Of a stretch of DNA of 64,000 nt, positions 49,091 through 60,650 are shown piece by piece. The translations under genes were made by a program, and so were the position numbers. Positions within the stretch are counted from its first letter, which is position 1; the number at the start of each line of letters is the position of its first letter. Source of the DNA: Siphlonurus alternatus (taxonomy: Eukaryota; Arthropoda; Insecta; Ephemeroptera; Siphlonuridae); contig OX463779.1 of the NCBI GenBank assembly GCA_949825025.1, positions 33,924,203 to 33,988,202 of the forward strand, given 5' to 3'. The notes under the pieces were generated by a model that was not told the DNA's origin, searched no databases, and saw nothing but the letters and a program-made list of their open reading frames with translations.

Positions 49091-52000
49091 ATTTGGATTA
49101 AAATATCAAATTTCACAGTTACGCCCAAATGTCTCTTTTAAATATAATATATTTAATAAAAAAATATAGACATAAAATCAAATCGTAAACGGAAGTTAAT
49201 ACTGGCCTATAGCTCCTGAGATCCTCTATTATATAATTATTTTAGTATAAAAATTGGATTGAACCATTCAATATGTTCGAAATCATACCTTTTAACTCTA
49301 ATTTTTATACTAATTTGAACGTGTCTAGTGAAAAAGAGGTGCGAGTCATAAAAAAAAATACATGTGGCTAAATGGAGTGTTAAACCCTTTGTCTTGTCTA
49401 TGCCTTTACGTTTTAATAACATTGGAAGTTCGTCATATGAGAAGGCTCAAGTAAATACAGAATATCAGATCGAGAGTCTGCAAGAGGTCAGAGTGCGTGG
49501 TCAGCTACTCTCAGTGATGGCCCTGGGCTTCATCGTCCGTGTATGGTGAAGATGTACTCTCTTAGAGAAAGTGTGTGACAAACCGGAATGTCGTGTCGTG
49601 TTGACATATCTTTCTTGCCCCCACTTACTGGCAGTATTCTGACGGGAAATATCAAAGTCTAAGCTAAAATGCCTTCACGATTGCATGTCATTTTTTTTTA
49701 CTGGTACAGAAATTATGTAAAATTACATACATACTACAGTATCAAGATAAAAATTGTTTATAAAAAAAGACTGAACTATTCTTATCATACTATATTATAG
49801 CAACTATACATATTTTAGGTACTCCATTTTCTCCCAACACTATTATAATTTAAAATATTTTTTTTTTCATAAAATAATATTGTTTAAAAAATAAGATAAT
49901 ATATATTAAGTAGCAGTCCATTTAAATTAGAGCGAATGTATACCGGTTTTCTACACAGATAATCTCATGTTATATGAACATATGTTGAGCTATAACTCAT
50001 TCTTTCGTAAAAGGGTCTACAATCTTTATGAGACGAAGTTAAGTCCTCGCAGAACATTATCCCAAGTTGCTATTAAATCCCCTCTCAACGTGGGTGTAAG
50101 ATACCAATATATAAGGCACTTGTGGGCTTCACAATAATGATATACACTTCATGGCGAGAATCTGTTAGAAGGCGTGAACCAAAAACCTGTGATGGACATA
50201 AATATAGAATTCTGCGTTATTGGGCAAATTTTATTTCTTTTTGTATGCTCGTGTGGAACTAATTAGGATCCTAGCCAGACAGGTTGTCAGTTTTTCTTTT
50301 TTCGCTAAAACAGAACATTTTCTCGTGCGTGGAAACGAAGAAAAAATCTTATGTTACTCACATGTTTTTAAATAACATTAATAGTAAACCAAACTTATAA
50401 ATTACAAAAAAAGTAAGGTTGAACGAACTTCAGGTACCGTAGTAAAATAATAAACTTCCTGTACGTGCATTAAATAGAGTATAGTTGTAGAATCCAATCA
50501 AAGGCGGTATATAAAACTGAAAATTGTAGACAAAAATTCGTGAAAAAAAGTTGAAAAATTCCTAATGTAGCTAAATAAATGCTAAGGCTTCGTTTGATGT
50601 ATTCGCACCTGGCTTGCGACGAAACGGAAACCTCACGACATGTAAATCGAGAGACTTTTTCCTCCCTGACCTGCTGGTTGCTTTTTTCACTACCGGAACT
50701 TGGAAATAAAACAGCTGGGGCAACTTTGTCACAGAAGTGCATCCAATATTTAATCCAAAAATAGTCTCAATCTGTCTTAAATTCAGAGGTAAAATTCTTG
50801 TTGAATAAATTAATGTAATGTGGTACCTATATTTATGTGCAATTAGACCTACGTGAAATTCATCCTTATCAAGCTTATATGAAATGTTTAATTTAGAAAT
50901 ATAATATTTTATATTATAATTTTTAAATGGCAAGCAGTAGAGTATAAATATAATATCTATAGGATGAAGTTATCTATAAAGCATAGTACAGTAATAAAAT
51001 TTTAGGCTTCATACATTATATACTGTATACAGTATACAAAAATTAAATCAGTGTGGGAGACGAACATTAATTTGTACTTATACTCTCCATTAAAATTAAG
51101 TATCATAAACTAACCATTTAAAAGAAATTAGCGGACGTAAATGAAAATTTAACTATAATGATAATTACGGTAATTATATACTCCCAATTCTGCTTATTAA
51201 GTAATAATTCTATTTACCGACCAGAAACAATTAATAACACATAGTGGGACGGGTTTCCATTGTTTGAGGCCTACATGGAAAGTGCAGACATAGTTATTAT
51301 TTAATATAGTGCTGTTAGTAAACGCCTAAAGATTAAACATATTTATATACAGTTTAGGTGAGTGAACTTCAACAAAAGTTATATAGGCGAGAACTAAAGG
51401 GAGTATTATTTTTTATGTAAAATCTATGTCAAGTCATAAATAGAATGAAAAGTTACCTGTATAGGAGAAGGTGGAGAATACTTATAATATAACCAATGAA
51501 ATACATGCAGTACAATATCAGTTCTTCATTGCTATTGTGGAGTAACATGCAAACGTTTGAAATAATATATCAAAGACTCGCCAGAGCAGCAGCATGTTAC
51601 AATGCTAGCTGGGCTATATTTCAAAAAGAGAAATTGACTGGTACGTTGTATTGAAAATGTAACATGGTACTGATACCGTAGTAGTACCAGTGAGATCATT
51701 GCTATTCACATTCAAAATTAAGAAATCGGAGACGCCCCTTCTGAAAAAGTCACGCCTACATGAAAATAGCGTGCAATTAGGATCTCTAATGCATTATTGT
51801 ATCATTTTTCATTGAGTATTTTAAACTGACTTTATTTTAATGCTCTATACAAAGTTACGAAACAAAAATTATTAAAAACTTTAAAAAATCTATGAAATTC
51901 ATGCTATGAATAATTTCACTGGCGGAATATCATTGTTTAAATTATGGAAAAAAAAATAGAAACATTTCTTTGTACATTTATGATGTCTAACGAGCCACGA

Positions 52001-52974
52001 CAAACACTATATATACATACAGCAGTTATTAAGTTGGGTTTACGCTCACTATATACATATGATATTATATTGCAATGTTATTTTTACAACGCTTCACGTA
52101 CTTCTCCGTGCAACGAACTTGTATCTCTATACTTAAACCAACGTTATACAAGGACTCTATAATTTTCCTGCATATCTTATAAAAACAAATGCCTACTGGA
52201 GTTTCTTACTGGCTCAGACAGGATATGGAAAGCGTGCGTAAGTTTTATTTGCCGGCTCTATCAGCAGCTGATAATATGGCGACAACGCTGCAATAGCAGA
52301 GCAGCTTAAGCTTAGCAGACCCTAAGTTTTGCAATAACAATATGTATTACTGAAAGATACACCACACAGACTTGGGCCACCTGTCATAAACACAACGCTA
52401 GAGGCTTTACCATATGGAGGTATTCTAGTTTAGACGAGGCAGATAAACCTACATTTTTTTATAATTATATTTTTTTTTACAAAAGTGCTGAAAGTCTATT
52501 TCTTGTAAATTTACTAAACCGGTGCCACTGGTGACTGGTATCAGACTTGATGGTTTCTCAACTACCTAAAGAAAAACTGCCAAAAATCCTTCAATTTATA
52601 TTTTACTTTAAAAAATTATTAAATATGGTTTTCTTTTAAAATTGGTGCTTTTTGTTGAAGTAATTAAATTAGCTGTAAATTAAAATTTTAGTTTAATTTA
52701 AGTTTTCCAAGACAATCGATATTATTATTTATTTTTTGGTTTCATAAAAAATTAACATCAAAGTTTTCAAATTATTAAATTAATTAATTGAACAGATTTT
52801 AACGTCAAGAAAGAATAGCCTATAAAATCCTCCCTCCCCATACCATTACTGCTCTGCTAATTTGTAAATAATGTAAATAAACGACTTAAGCTGCAGTTTT
52901 TGAGGTAACAATGATGCACATTGTTAGTTCTGAAAGTATTTTTGAGGTTGGTTCTCTCATTTCCGTCCGGTGTG

Positions 52975-53080
52975 ATACAGAAACGTGAGAACTGAAAACG
53001 CAAAATTCTCAGATCGTCGTGAGCCGTGACAGACCACGTGACTCACACGTGACGTCACAAAAGAGGCGTGGCATTTTCTT
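52975..53080. promoter_or_regulatory. E-box/CRE cluster
   Basis: ACCACGTGACTCACACGTGACGTCAC packs two CACGTG-type E-boxes (one imperfect) and a TGACGTCA site in under 30 bases. It lies 1.6 kb downstream of the first shot coding exon, inside intron 1. Confidence 0.35.
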
Positions 53081-54659
53081 TTTCTTTTAATTCCAAAAAA
53101 TTATAATTAGACATTGGTAAATTTTATGATTAGCAGCTCTATATAAATTTGTCAACATCATAAAAAGCGCCGAAGAAATAATATGATTGCTTATCAGATT
53201 GATTAGGTGGGATAAATCATTAGTGGATTAACTTTTACGTGATAACAGTGACAGGTATCGTGGCTTCTTTTGTGTTTTATCAATATATATATGGCATTAT
53301 TTTTTTAATGGAATTTAAAATTTTAGCCAATTTAGCCTGAGATTTCAAATTAATGTTTTGTTTTGAACCATAATATTTTAAATTTGCTGCAAATATTATT
53401 CTAACGTATATATTACATAACATTCAGTTATTATTTTTTTACGAGATGTTTCGTACTTTTCTCGTCATTTGGTTTTAAGAGATTCCAAGACAGCATTGCT
53501 CATCAAATTTCTGAAGACGGTACTTTCCAAGCGATAAAAAAAATACCATGCAAATGATTTAGCATATTTTATAAACAATACTGTGCGAAGAATTTGCATA
53601 TACTCTGCTGTAGGTCTAGACATTTTACCGCAAAGCTTGAATAGTGAACCTAAATTTTACTGTCTATAAAAATAAATTTAAAATTATTTTCTACTGTAGT
53701 TCATTATATCAAAGCCAGCCGGGTCTTCGCTTCATTACGTTTCATTGATTTGAAAATTATAAGAATCACGACCTCATAATAAAAACTTGATTTATGAAAC
53801 AAAGAATAATAATATTTACAACAGTATTTAAACTGTACCTCCAGGGCGCAAACGAATGTAGATCAAAGAAATATAATATCAATACTGATCTAATATGCTA
53901 CGGACTATTAAAGTCACATAAATATTGCATTAAATAATAAGTTCTTTCATAAAATCGTAACTGTTTTCATACAATAATAAATTACATATTACATTTTACT
54001 AAAGCTCTTATAACAGAATAAAGTCACGATATTTTATCAGGTTTTGATATTAAAAGGCCGTCACCTAATAATCTAGATATACTTTCAGCACTACTCAATA
54101 GTGATAAGTGTTATCATAAAAAAGCAATTTTTTTATCAGTTCTGGAGCCAATATTCGAGGAAAATATATTTCAATCAATTTTTATCAGTGTTCATGTCAA
54201 GTTGTCCCTTAAAACTACAAGGAATTTGTTTTTCCCGTACTGCAGGTTGTTACAATTTGGAAACACCGGTGCTTCTGCCAGAATATTTGCTATGTATATG
54301 AACATTACACAAATATATGAGCATGCTTCTTACTGCATTATTTGAAGCAAATATTCATTGCAGAGCTAATCAGTTAAAGTCCTTTTGATACGCAAGTGTT
54401 CAAATGTTATAATTATTTATAAGCATTATTATGCTTTGTGTTCGCTATATATTAGTAAATAAAATGCTGACATTTTTTTGCTGACTGATACAATGGTACA
54501 TTTATCGTACTAAATTGTACTTAACATGTCATGAAAACATAAACATACAGATTACGACAAAATAAATGGTTAGCAGCTATAAACTTACACGAAATCCCAT
54601 GCTTTGGTTGGAAAACAGCGAACAGATCAAGCTTAGAAATTAGATATAGATCCCCTCAC

Positions 54660-54813
54660 CTAAAGTTGAAACAAAAATCTCCCACAAACCTTTGAATTTT
54701 GATAAATTTTCTTCATAACCTTGTTGATTTTTATCAAAATTATTACTTCCATCATTCATAGCTTCACTAGGATCAAATCCTAGACGATCCTTATAATAAG
54801 CTTGAGTCGACAT
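54660..54813 (-). CDS. shot: Spectraplakin (Shot) first coding exon, isoform-A-like N-terminus
   Basis: The start codon is at 54813-54811. The reading begins MSTQAYYKDRLGFDP and continues through an acidic, Asn/Gln-rich stretch to NLSKFK. YYKDRLGFDP resembles, from memory, the N-terminus of insect Short stop isoforms that carry a full actin-binding domain. Two donors are possible: AAAG|GTTTGT (exon to 54690, 124 nt) and TTTAG|GTGAGG (exon to 54660, 154 nt). Both leave phase 1. Exon 2 begins with AT, so either donor restores a codon for Asp and runs into DERDAIQKK. The short form gives SKFK-DERD, like other spectraplakins; the longer form adds ten residues, GLWEIFVSTL. No signal peptide or membrane segment is expected, since this is the cytoplasmic tail ahead of the CH domains. 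The 5' UTR and start site were not located. Confidence 0.88.
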
Positions 54814-55779
54814 GACGATATGATTAAATGCAACAGTTCATTAGTTAGTTCCACACCTGTTTTTTTAATTAATATGAAAATAAGCACTGTTAAAAATTAT
54901 GTTAAAGCTTCTTCTTGTTTAAAACAAATCATAGTTCTTCACTTTTAATTTAATTGTGTTTTATAAATAGAAGAATGGAATATGGGGGAAACCATTCAGC
55001 TACTCTTGATAAGCACAATAAAAAAAAATAGCACTTGCACCAACAATTACCGGTACTTGTTCCTTCTTGAGAGTCTACACTACAACTGGTGCACTGATAG
55101 ATCTAGTAAAAGTCTTGCTTGCTTAAAACATCATCCCTCTACTTAATGCATTCTTTATTCAGCATCCCACCATAATAAGGAGGTTGAATCTCGTTTGGCC
55201 ATTGGCTTGCAACTAAGGTCACGTGTTGTATCTTGACACACCTACTATACATATAAAACTACAAGTGGCAATGCCTTAACCACCACTTCTTTCTTACAAA
55301 CAGCGTGGGGTGTGGTATCCATTCTACTGCTGCTGAACCCACAACATCCTACGTAAATGAAACAAACTCGTTCAGTTCTTTCGTCCTCAAGTTTTGCAGT
55401 ATGTGTAGGTTTTTTCACTGGTTCTCCCGTATTCTTAACCATAAATGGTTACCCATACCATATGTTTTTTTTTCATATGTATTTTTTATAACATATTCTT
55501 GACCACCAAGTTTATTACGTCACAAAAAGGTGTAGGTTTTATATTATGTGACGTATTAAAATACAATCTAATATTGCCACTTTTGAAATAAATGAGTAGG
55601 TTGCTTTAGGTCTGGTTGATGGTATTCTGATGACAAAACTTAGAAAAAAAAATGTGTGTGGGAGCACCGGTTTTATATAACACTTTTATAAGCTATAAAA
55701 GTCTCACAGCGTTTGTTAACATTTATACACAAAAAAAGTACTTTTTCACTACATGATGAGTGCAATATTTTACAATGTT
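54814..55779 (-). other. Upstream region of the first shot coding exon
   Basis: It is expected to contain 5' UTR. On the minus strand a CACGTG E-box and GCCAATGG lie near 55195-55225, and TCAGTGC initiator-like sequence near 55090-55100. The overlapping 65-codon readings at 55245-55502 on both strands are unrecognised. No splice signals were assignable. Confidence 0.3.
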
Positions 55780-56191
55780 TATAAACGCACAATGATAACG
55801 CACCATGCAGCACGAGTTTCTCGTTGCCGACTGCGAGTCGCGAGTCACCGAATAATAATGTTTAGTAGCAGCAGCAATCGCCTACTCGGCTACCCTCGGC
55901 CCGGCTCCAAACTAACCAAAAAGAAAGGCCGCGAGCCTGCAGGCGATGAGCGAGGTCTGCACGAGGGGAGGGGGAGGCAGGCGGGCGCGGGAAGGTGTAG
56001 GAGAAAACCGGCATGCACGCCGCACGCCGCCGGCAGATAAATACCCCGCCGTCTGCGCACAGTGAGGTGCCAGAGTGCCAGACAGTTGTCCAGAAACAGG
56101 TGGAAATATAAGCGTATGCCATCTATGTGTTAAGCTATGAACTTTTATGATAGTCAGTATCAATGAGCGGTAAAGTTTTTAAAGCTTTCAA
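55780..56191. promoter_or_regulatory. GC/CpG-rich promoter-like block upstream of the first shot exon
   Basis: This is the most GC-rich segment of the right half (CGCGGG, GGGAGGGGGAGG, GCCGCCGGC). It lies about 1 kb upstream of the 54.8 kb start codon on the shot strand. It was contiguous with the GC-rich sequence now at 58249-58400 before insertion of the palindrome at 56203-58237. A shot promoter and 5' UTR is the simplest reading, but no start site could be fixed and a plus-strand role is not excluded. Confidence 0.35.
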
Positions 56192-56202
56192 GGCAGAGAC
56201 GG
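56192..56202. repeat. Left target-site duplication (11 bp)
   Basis: GGCAGAGACGG, identical to 58238-58248, directly abutting the palindromic element on its left side. Confidence 0.8.
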
Positions 56203-58237
56203 TATCACGTCAAAACAACGAAAACAAAAATCACGAAAGCATTTTCAACGACTGACTTTATCCCGAAAACAATTACATCGAAAACAAATATAAACGAAAT
56301 CATTTACCACGAAATTAAATTAACACGAAACAAAATAATAACGAGAACAAAAATCACGAAAACAATTTGTACGAAAGTAATTTGACCGAAATTAAAAAAG
56401 ACGAAAGTAAATTAGAACGAAATTATTTTAATACGAATTCAAAAAGCACGAAAACAATTTGACCGAAAGTTATTTGAACGAAAACATTTAAGACGAATAC
56501 AAAAACCACGAAAACAATTTGACTGAAAAGTTATTTGAACGAAAACATTTAAGACGAATCAAAAAATAACGAAAACAATTTGACCGACAGTTATTTGAAC
56601 GAAAACATTTAAGACGAATCAAAAAAGAACGAAAACAATTTGACCGACAGTTATTTGAACGAAAACATTTAAAACGAATGGAAAAATCACGAATACAATT
56701 TGAACGAACGCTATTGGACCGAAATAAAAAACACCGATGAAGAAAAATATTAATAAAAAATTATAACAACATTAAAAAAAAAAAAAAAAAAAAAAAAAAA
56801 TTGCAAATTAAAACGAATGCAATAAAGAAGTATATTATACAGACAGCCAGAAATAGTGTTCCGAACCCATGCTAAAATTTGGGCAGGTTAACTTATTTGA
56901 GCTAGAAATTTGGCATACGTAAAGCCAAGGGTTCCAGATTCTTTTGACATGTACGTGTTAAACAATTTTTAAAATTAATATTTCCTACCGTTTTAGGGGT
57001 TGATTCACGATTTGCATTTCTTCCTTATGGATTTTCCATGTTAAATTAAGTTGATAGAAAAATTTTAGCCGATTTGCACCAAAATTATTTTTTAAGGTTT
57101 TCAGAGCACGCTGTATTTAATGGTGTTTCCTCACCCCTAAAAATTAAATCGTTAACTTGCTCGGATTCAAAATATTCAAAGGTTGTTTATAGGGTAAAAA
57201 AATAAGTCCGTTTCAGTGGCATAATCAAAATTTTGATAGCATCATTTTTCATGTAGTAAGGGTCATTATCTCATTAGGGGTTGTTTTCACCACTTTTTAA
57301 ATTACACCATTAAATTCAACGTGCTCTGAAACCCTTCAAAAATAATTTTGGTGCAAATCGGCTAAAATTTTTCTATCAACTTAATTTAACATGGAAATAT
57401 CCCATAAGGAAGAAAATGCAAATCGTGAATCAACCCCTAAAACGGTAGGAAATATTAAATTTTAAAAGCACGTACATGTCAAAAGAATCTGGAACCCTTG
57501 GCTTAATTTACGTATGCCAAATTTCAAATTTCTAGCTCAAATAAGTTAACCTGCCCAAATTTTAGCATGGGTTCGGAACACTATTTCTGGCTGTCTGTAT
57601 AATATACTTCTTTATTGCATTCGTTTTAATTTGCAATTTTTTTTTTTTTTTTTTTTTTTATTTTAATGTTGTTATAATTTTTTATTAATATTTTTCTTCA
57701 TCGGTGTTTTTTATTTCGGTCCAATAGCGTTCGTTCAAATTGTATTCGTGATTTTCCCATTCGTTTTAAATGTTTTCGTTCAAATAACTGTCGGTCAAAT
57801 TGTTTTCGTTCTTTTTTGATTCGTCTTAAATGTTTTCGTTCAAATAACTTTCGGTCAAATTGTTTTCGTTATTTTTTGATTCGTCTAAAATGTTTTCGTT
57901 CAAATAACTTTCGGCCAAATTGTTTTCGTGAATTTTTTATTTCGTTTTAAATGTTTTCGTTCTAATTTACTTTCGTTGTTTTCCAATTCGTTCAAATAAC
58001 TATCGGCCAAATGGTTTTCGTGATTTTTGAATTCGGCTAAAATGTTTTCGCTGTAAATGTTTTCGTGTTTTTTAAGTTTCGTTATAAATGCATTCGCACA
58101 TTTTCCATTTCGGTTAATTATATTTTCGTTTAAAATGTTTTCGTGTTAAATTACTTTCGTCCTTTTTGTTTTCGGTGTAATGCCTTTCGTATAAATTGTT
58201 TTCGTTCTTTTATTTTTCGTTCTTTTGACGTAGACTC
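56203..58237. mobile_element. 2-kb foldback element with repeat-filled arms
   Basis: The whole 2.0 kb is an inverted repeat. Outer arms are built of a degenerate unit of about 16 bases containing CGAAAAC or CGAAAGT (for example ACGAAAACAATTTGACC) on the left and its complement on the right. An A tract (56772-56800) mirrors a T tract (57636-57659). Inner arms of about 300 bases (GACAGCCAGAAATAGTGTTC and complement) meet around 57.13-57.30 kb. It is flanked by an 11 bp direct repeat. It has no ORF. The design (long, internally repetitive inverted arms) resembles Drosophila foldback/Galileo elements, but no terminal sequence could be matched to a known family. Confidence 0.85.
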
Positions 58238-58248
58238 GGCAGAGACGG
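58238..58248. repeat. Right target-site duplication (11 bp)
   Basis: GGCAGAGACGG, the exact copy of 56192-56202. Confidence 0.8.
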
Positions 58249-58400
58249 AGAGACGACCGCGCGGACTAACCGGAGACAAGAAGAGTCCATCGGAGACCTC
58301 CGTTCTTATAATACATGGCCAGATTTCAAGGGTCCTCACGACCATCATTTCAGAAGGTTCCATGTTTCCCGCGATGGTAGTGCCAGACTGCCACTGTCAT
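58249..58400. promoter_or_regulatory. GC-rich block, other half of the interrupted promoter-like region
   Basis: CpG-rich (GACCGCGCGG). On the minus strand an ATG opens MEPSEMMVVRTLEIW..., but the frame then runs into the inserted palindrome. A related AGAACGGAGG motif recurs near 58610, followed by a donor-like AAG|GTACGT, suggesting a possible 5' UTR exon there. Weak evidence. Confidence 0.25.
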
Positions 58401-59540
58401 GCTCAAATAATTTTTGGATATTGTGGATTCAATTTTTTATTGCATGATTATATTCAGTAAAATATATTATATAAATATAATACTGTATATTAATTATAAA
58501 TTTATCAATATCATGAAATCATGGGATTCTGTTTTTCTCTCCATTTTATTTTTAGTTTAGTACTTTACAGTCTTTAGAGAACTATTTAGAAAACGTACCT
58601 TCAGATGGCCTCCGTTCTGACAGACTCTGATCTCGAATGTCTATACAGTGAATTTTTATATATACAAATTAATTAGCAATTTCAATGAAATTTTATTTCA
58701 TAATAAAGAAATATTTTTCTTTTCCTGAAACGTTAAACTTAAAAAAATATAAAACAATAGAATATAGTGTATTATAAATATCCTTTACAAATGAGATTCA
58801 ACTATTATATAATTCCTAGTTTTTCAATGTTCTAATTAAACTACTAATTAATTAATATCTATAAAAATTCTAAAAATTCCCAAATGATGAGAAAAAGTAT
58901 AGGCACTTTAGACAAAGTCTATTATAATAATCTGAGTCTATCAGGAATCAGAACAGATGCAGTAAGTTAAACAGGATCCCATTTTAGATAATAAGGCGAA
59001 TTCATTATGAATGATTTTATTATTTCATTTTTTTTTTTTTTTCTTTTTACTGAATATTAACTGAATACAATACACTATTCACTTTTCAAGACATTTAGGA
59101 CTCTCACCAGTTTCAACACCTTTAAATTTTGTATGCAACATGAAAATATTAATACACTGTAGGACTGTACCGTTTTAGGCAGAAAAACTTCTTTAGGTTA
59201 CCATTTAAAGTCACATGGCGTACAGTGTATCACATTTTTTTTTTCCCCCTCTCGCTCATACAGTATAGTAAATGTCAACGTTGAACATAAATTTATTCTC
59301 TTATCATAAATTTTCTCTTAAATTTATTCGTACCTTGCTCGACTTATTAAATATTCAGATTTAGGTTGGGTCTTCTTACTGTGCTGCGTTTATTACGAAA
59401 TGTTAAGGCTGGGGGGGTCCGTCATAAAATTGGCACCGGTCCATTTGGGCCGGTCGCCCGTCCGATAGTATACATGATCTCCGCATGTGTAGTCCCGCTG
59501 GCGGCTTGTAACAATAGAACATTACGTCACTTGCTTTGCT

Positions 59541-59580
59541 ATGCAAATGGGATACTATAAAAGAAAGTGACCCTTTAGTG
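59541..59580 (+). promoter_or_regulatory. Octamer plus TATA arrangement
   Basis: ATGCAAAT (59541-59548) precedes TATAAAAG (59556-59563), and an ACGTCA site lies about 20 bases upstream. The spacing is that of a compact promoter firing rightward at about 59585-59590, into the 145-base segment that is duplicated at 60061. No RNA gene or ORF is recognised downstream, so the site may be fortuitous. Confidence 0.3.
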
Positions 59581-59713
59581 TAGAGATTGTGTGCTGCTAA
59601 GAGCTCTTTCCTGCCCAATTATTTTAATACACCATAGGTTTGAAATGTTCAATTCATTCTTTGTTCTCATCACGCGGTTTGGTACTTGCATGTATATGAT
59701 GCTAACATATTGT
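59569..59713 (+). repeat. 145-bp direct duplication, copy 1
   Basis: GACCCTTTAGTGTAGAGATT through GATGCTAACATATTGT. It matches 60061-60205 with only a few differences and is separated from it by minisatellite array 1. Confidence 0.9.
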
Positions 59714-60054
59714 CCAAGGGTTAATTGTCTGAGGGTATTTTGTCCAAGGGTATTTTGTCCAAGGGTATTTTGTCTAAGGGTATTTTGTCCAAAGGTATTT
59801 TGTCCAAGGGTCTAAGGATATTTTGTCCCAGGGTTAATTGTCTAAGGGTATTTTGTCCAAGGGTTAATTGTCCGAGGGTATTTTGTCCAAGGGTATTTTG
59901 TCCTAGGGTATTTTATTTCTAAGGATATTTTGTCCCAGGGTTAATTGTCTAAGGGTATTTTGTCCAAGGGTTAATTGTCCGAGGGTATTTTGTCCAAGGG
60001 TATTTTGTCCTAGGGTATTTTGTCTGGGTATTATATCCGAGGGTATTTTATCCG
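59711..60054 (+). repeat. Minisatellite array 1 (TTTTGTCCAAGGGTA)
   Basis: About 22 tandem copies of a 15-16 bp unit, GTCCAAGGGTATTTT, interspersed with the variant GTCCAAGGGTTAATT. A 15-base period keeps frames open, creating false ORFs of VFCPR or SKGIL repeats. The distal end degenerates to GTATTTTATCCGTGATTCGA. Confidence 0.95.
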
Positions 60055-60060
60055 TGATTC

Positions 60061-60205
60061 GACCCTTTAGTGTAGAGATTGTGTGCTGCTAAGAGTTCTT
60101 TCCTGCCCAATTATTTAAATACACCATAGGCTTGAAATGTTCAATTCATTCTTTGTTCTCATCACGCGGTTTGGTACTTGCATGTATATGATGCTAACAT
60201 ATTGT
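60061..60205 (+). repeat. 145-bp direct duplication, copy 2
   Basis: Second copy of 59569-59713, between array 1 and the inverted array 2. Confidence 0.9.
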
Positions 60206-60298
60206 ATTTGCTATAATGTTTTTAGATATCTTTAGTATAGGCATAATAATATTTTGAACCAAATTTAAAAAAAAAAAAATGATCAAATGAAATCTAAT

Positions 60299-60650
60299 TT
60301 CGAATCACGGATAAAATACCCTTTGATAAAATACCCTCGGATATAATACCCAGACAAAATACCCTAGGACAAAATACCCTTGGACAAAATACCCTCGGAC
60401 AATTAACCCTTGGACAAAATACCCTTAGACAATTAACCCTTGGACAAAATATCCTTAGACAATTAACCCTTGGACAAAATACCCTTGGACAAAATACCCT
60501 CAGACAATTAACCCTTGGACAAAATATCCTTAGACAATTAACCCTTGGACAAAATACACTTAGACAAAATACCCTTAGACAAAATACCCTTGGACAAAAT
60601 ACCCTTAGACGAAATACCCTTGGACAAAATACCCTCGGATAAAATACCCA
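60299..60650 (-). repeat. Minisatellite array 2, inverted
   Basis: The same unit as array 1 on the opposite strand (GGACAAAATACCCTT and GGACAATTAACCCTT). Its inner edge TCGAATCACGGATAAAAT is the exact complement of the inner edge of array 1, so the two arrays form one long inverted repeat around a 240-base spacer. Confidence 0.95.

Larger units (their letters stand above)
34676..54689 (-). other. Intron 1 of shot (about 20 kb)
   Basis: This intron runs from the first coding exon to the CH1-opening exon. It is dense in palindromic repeats between 42 and 49 kb and contains the alternative first exon at 48.7 kb. GC-richer promoter-like islands occur at 36.2-36.36 and 37.6-37.86 kb. The stretch 49.1-54.6 kb is AT-rich, with a CRE/E-box cluster near 53.0 kb and no repeat I could define. 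Confidence 0.8.

Noticed and set aside
50470..50742. Minus-strand 90-codon reading with internal CAG|GTCAGG donor, considered as a shot first exon
   Set aside because: The donor leaves phase 0, incompatible with exon 2, and there is no motif in the protein.
58143..58460. 105-codon ORF at the right end of the foldback element
   Set aside because: The N-terminal half is translated CGAA/TTCG repeat and the rest crosses the target-site duplication into flanking DNA, so it is not one gene.
59591..59922. Long open frames with repeated VFCPR/SKGIL residues on the minisatellite arrays
   Set aside because: Pure products of a 15-base repeat whose period is divisible by three; no start context, no non-repeat protein sequence. 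The same applies at 62525-63104.
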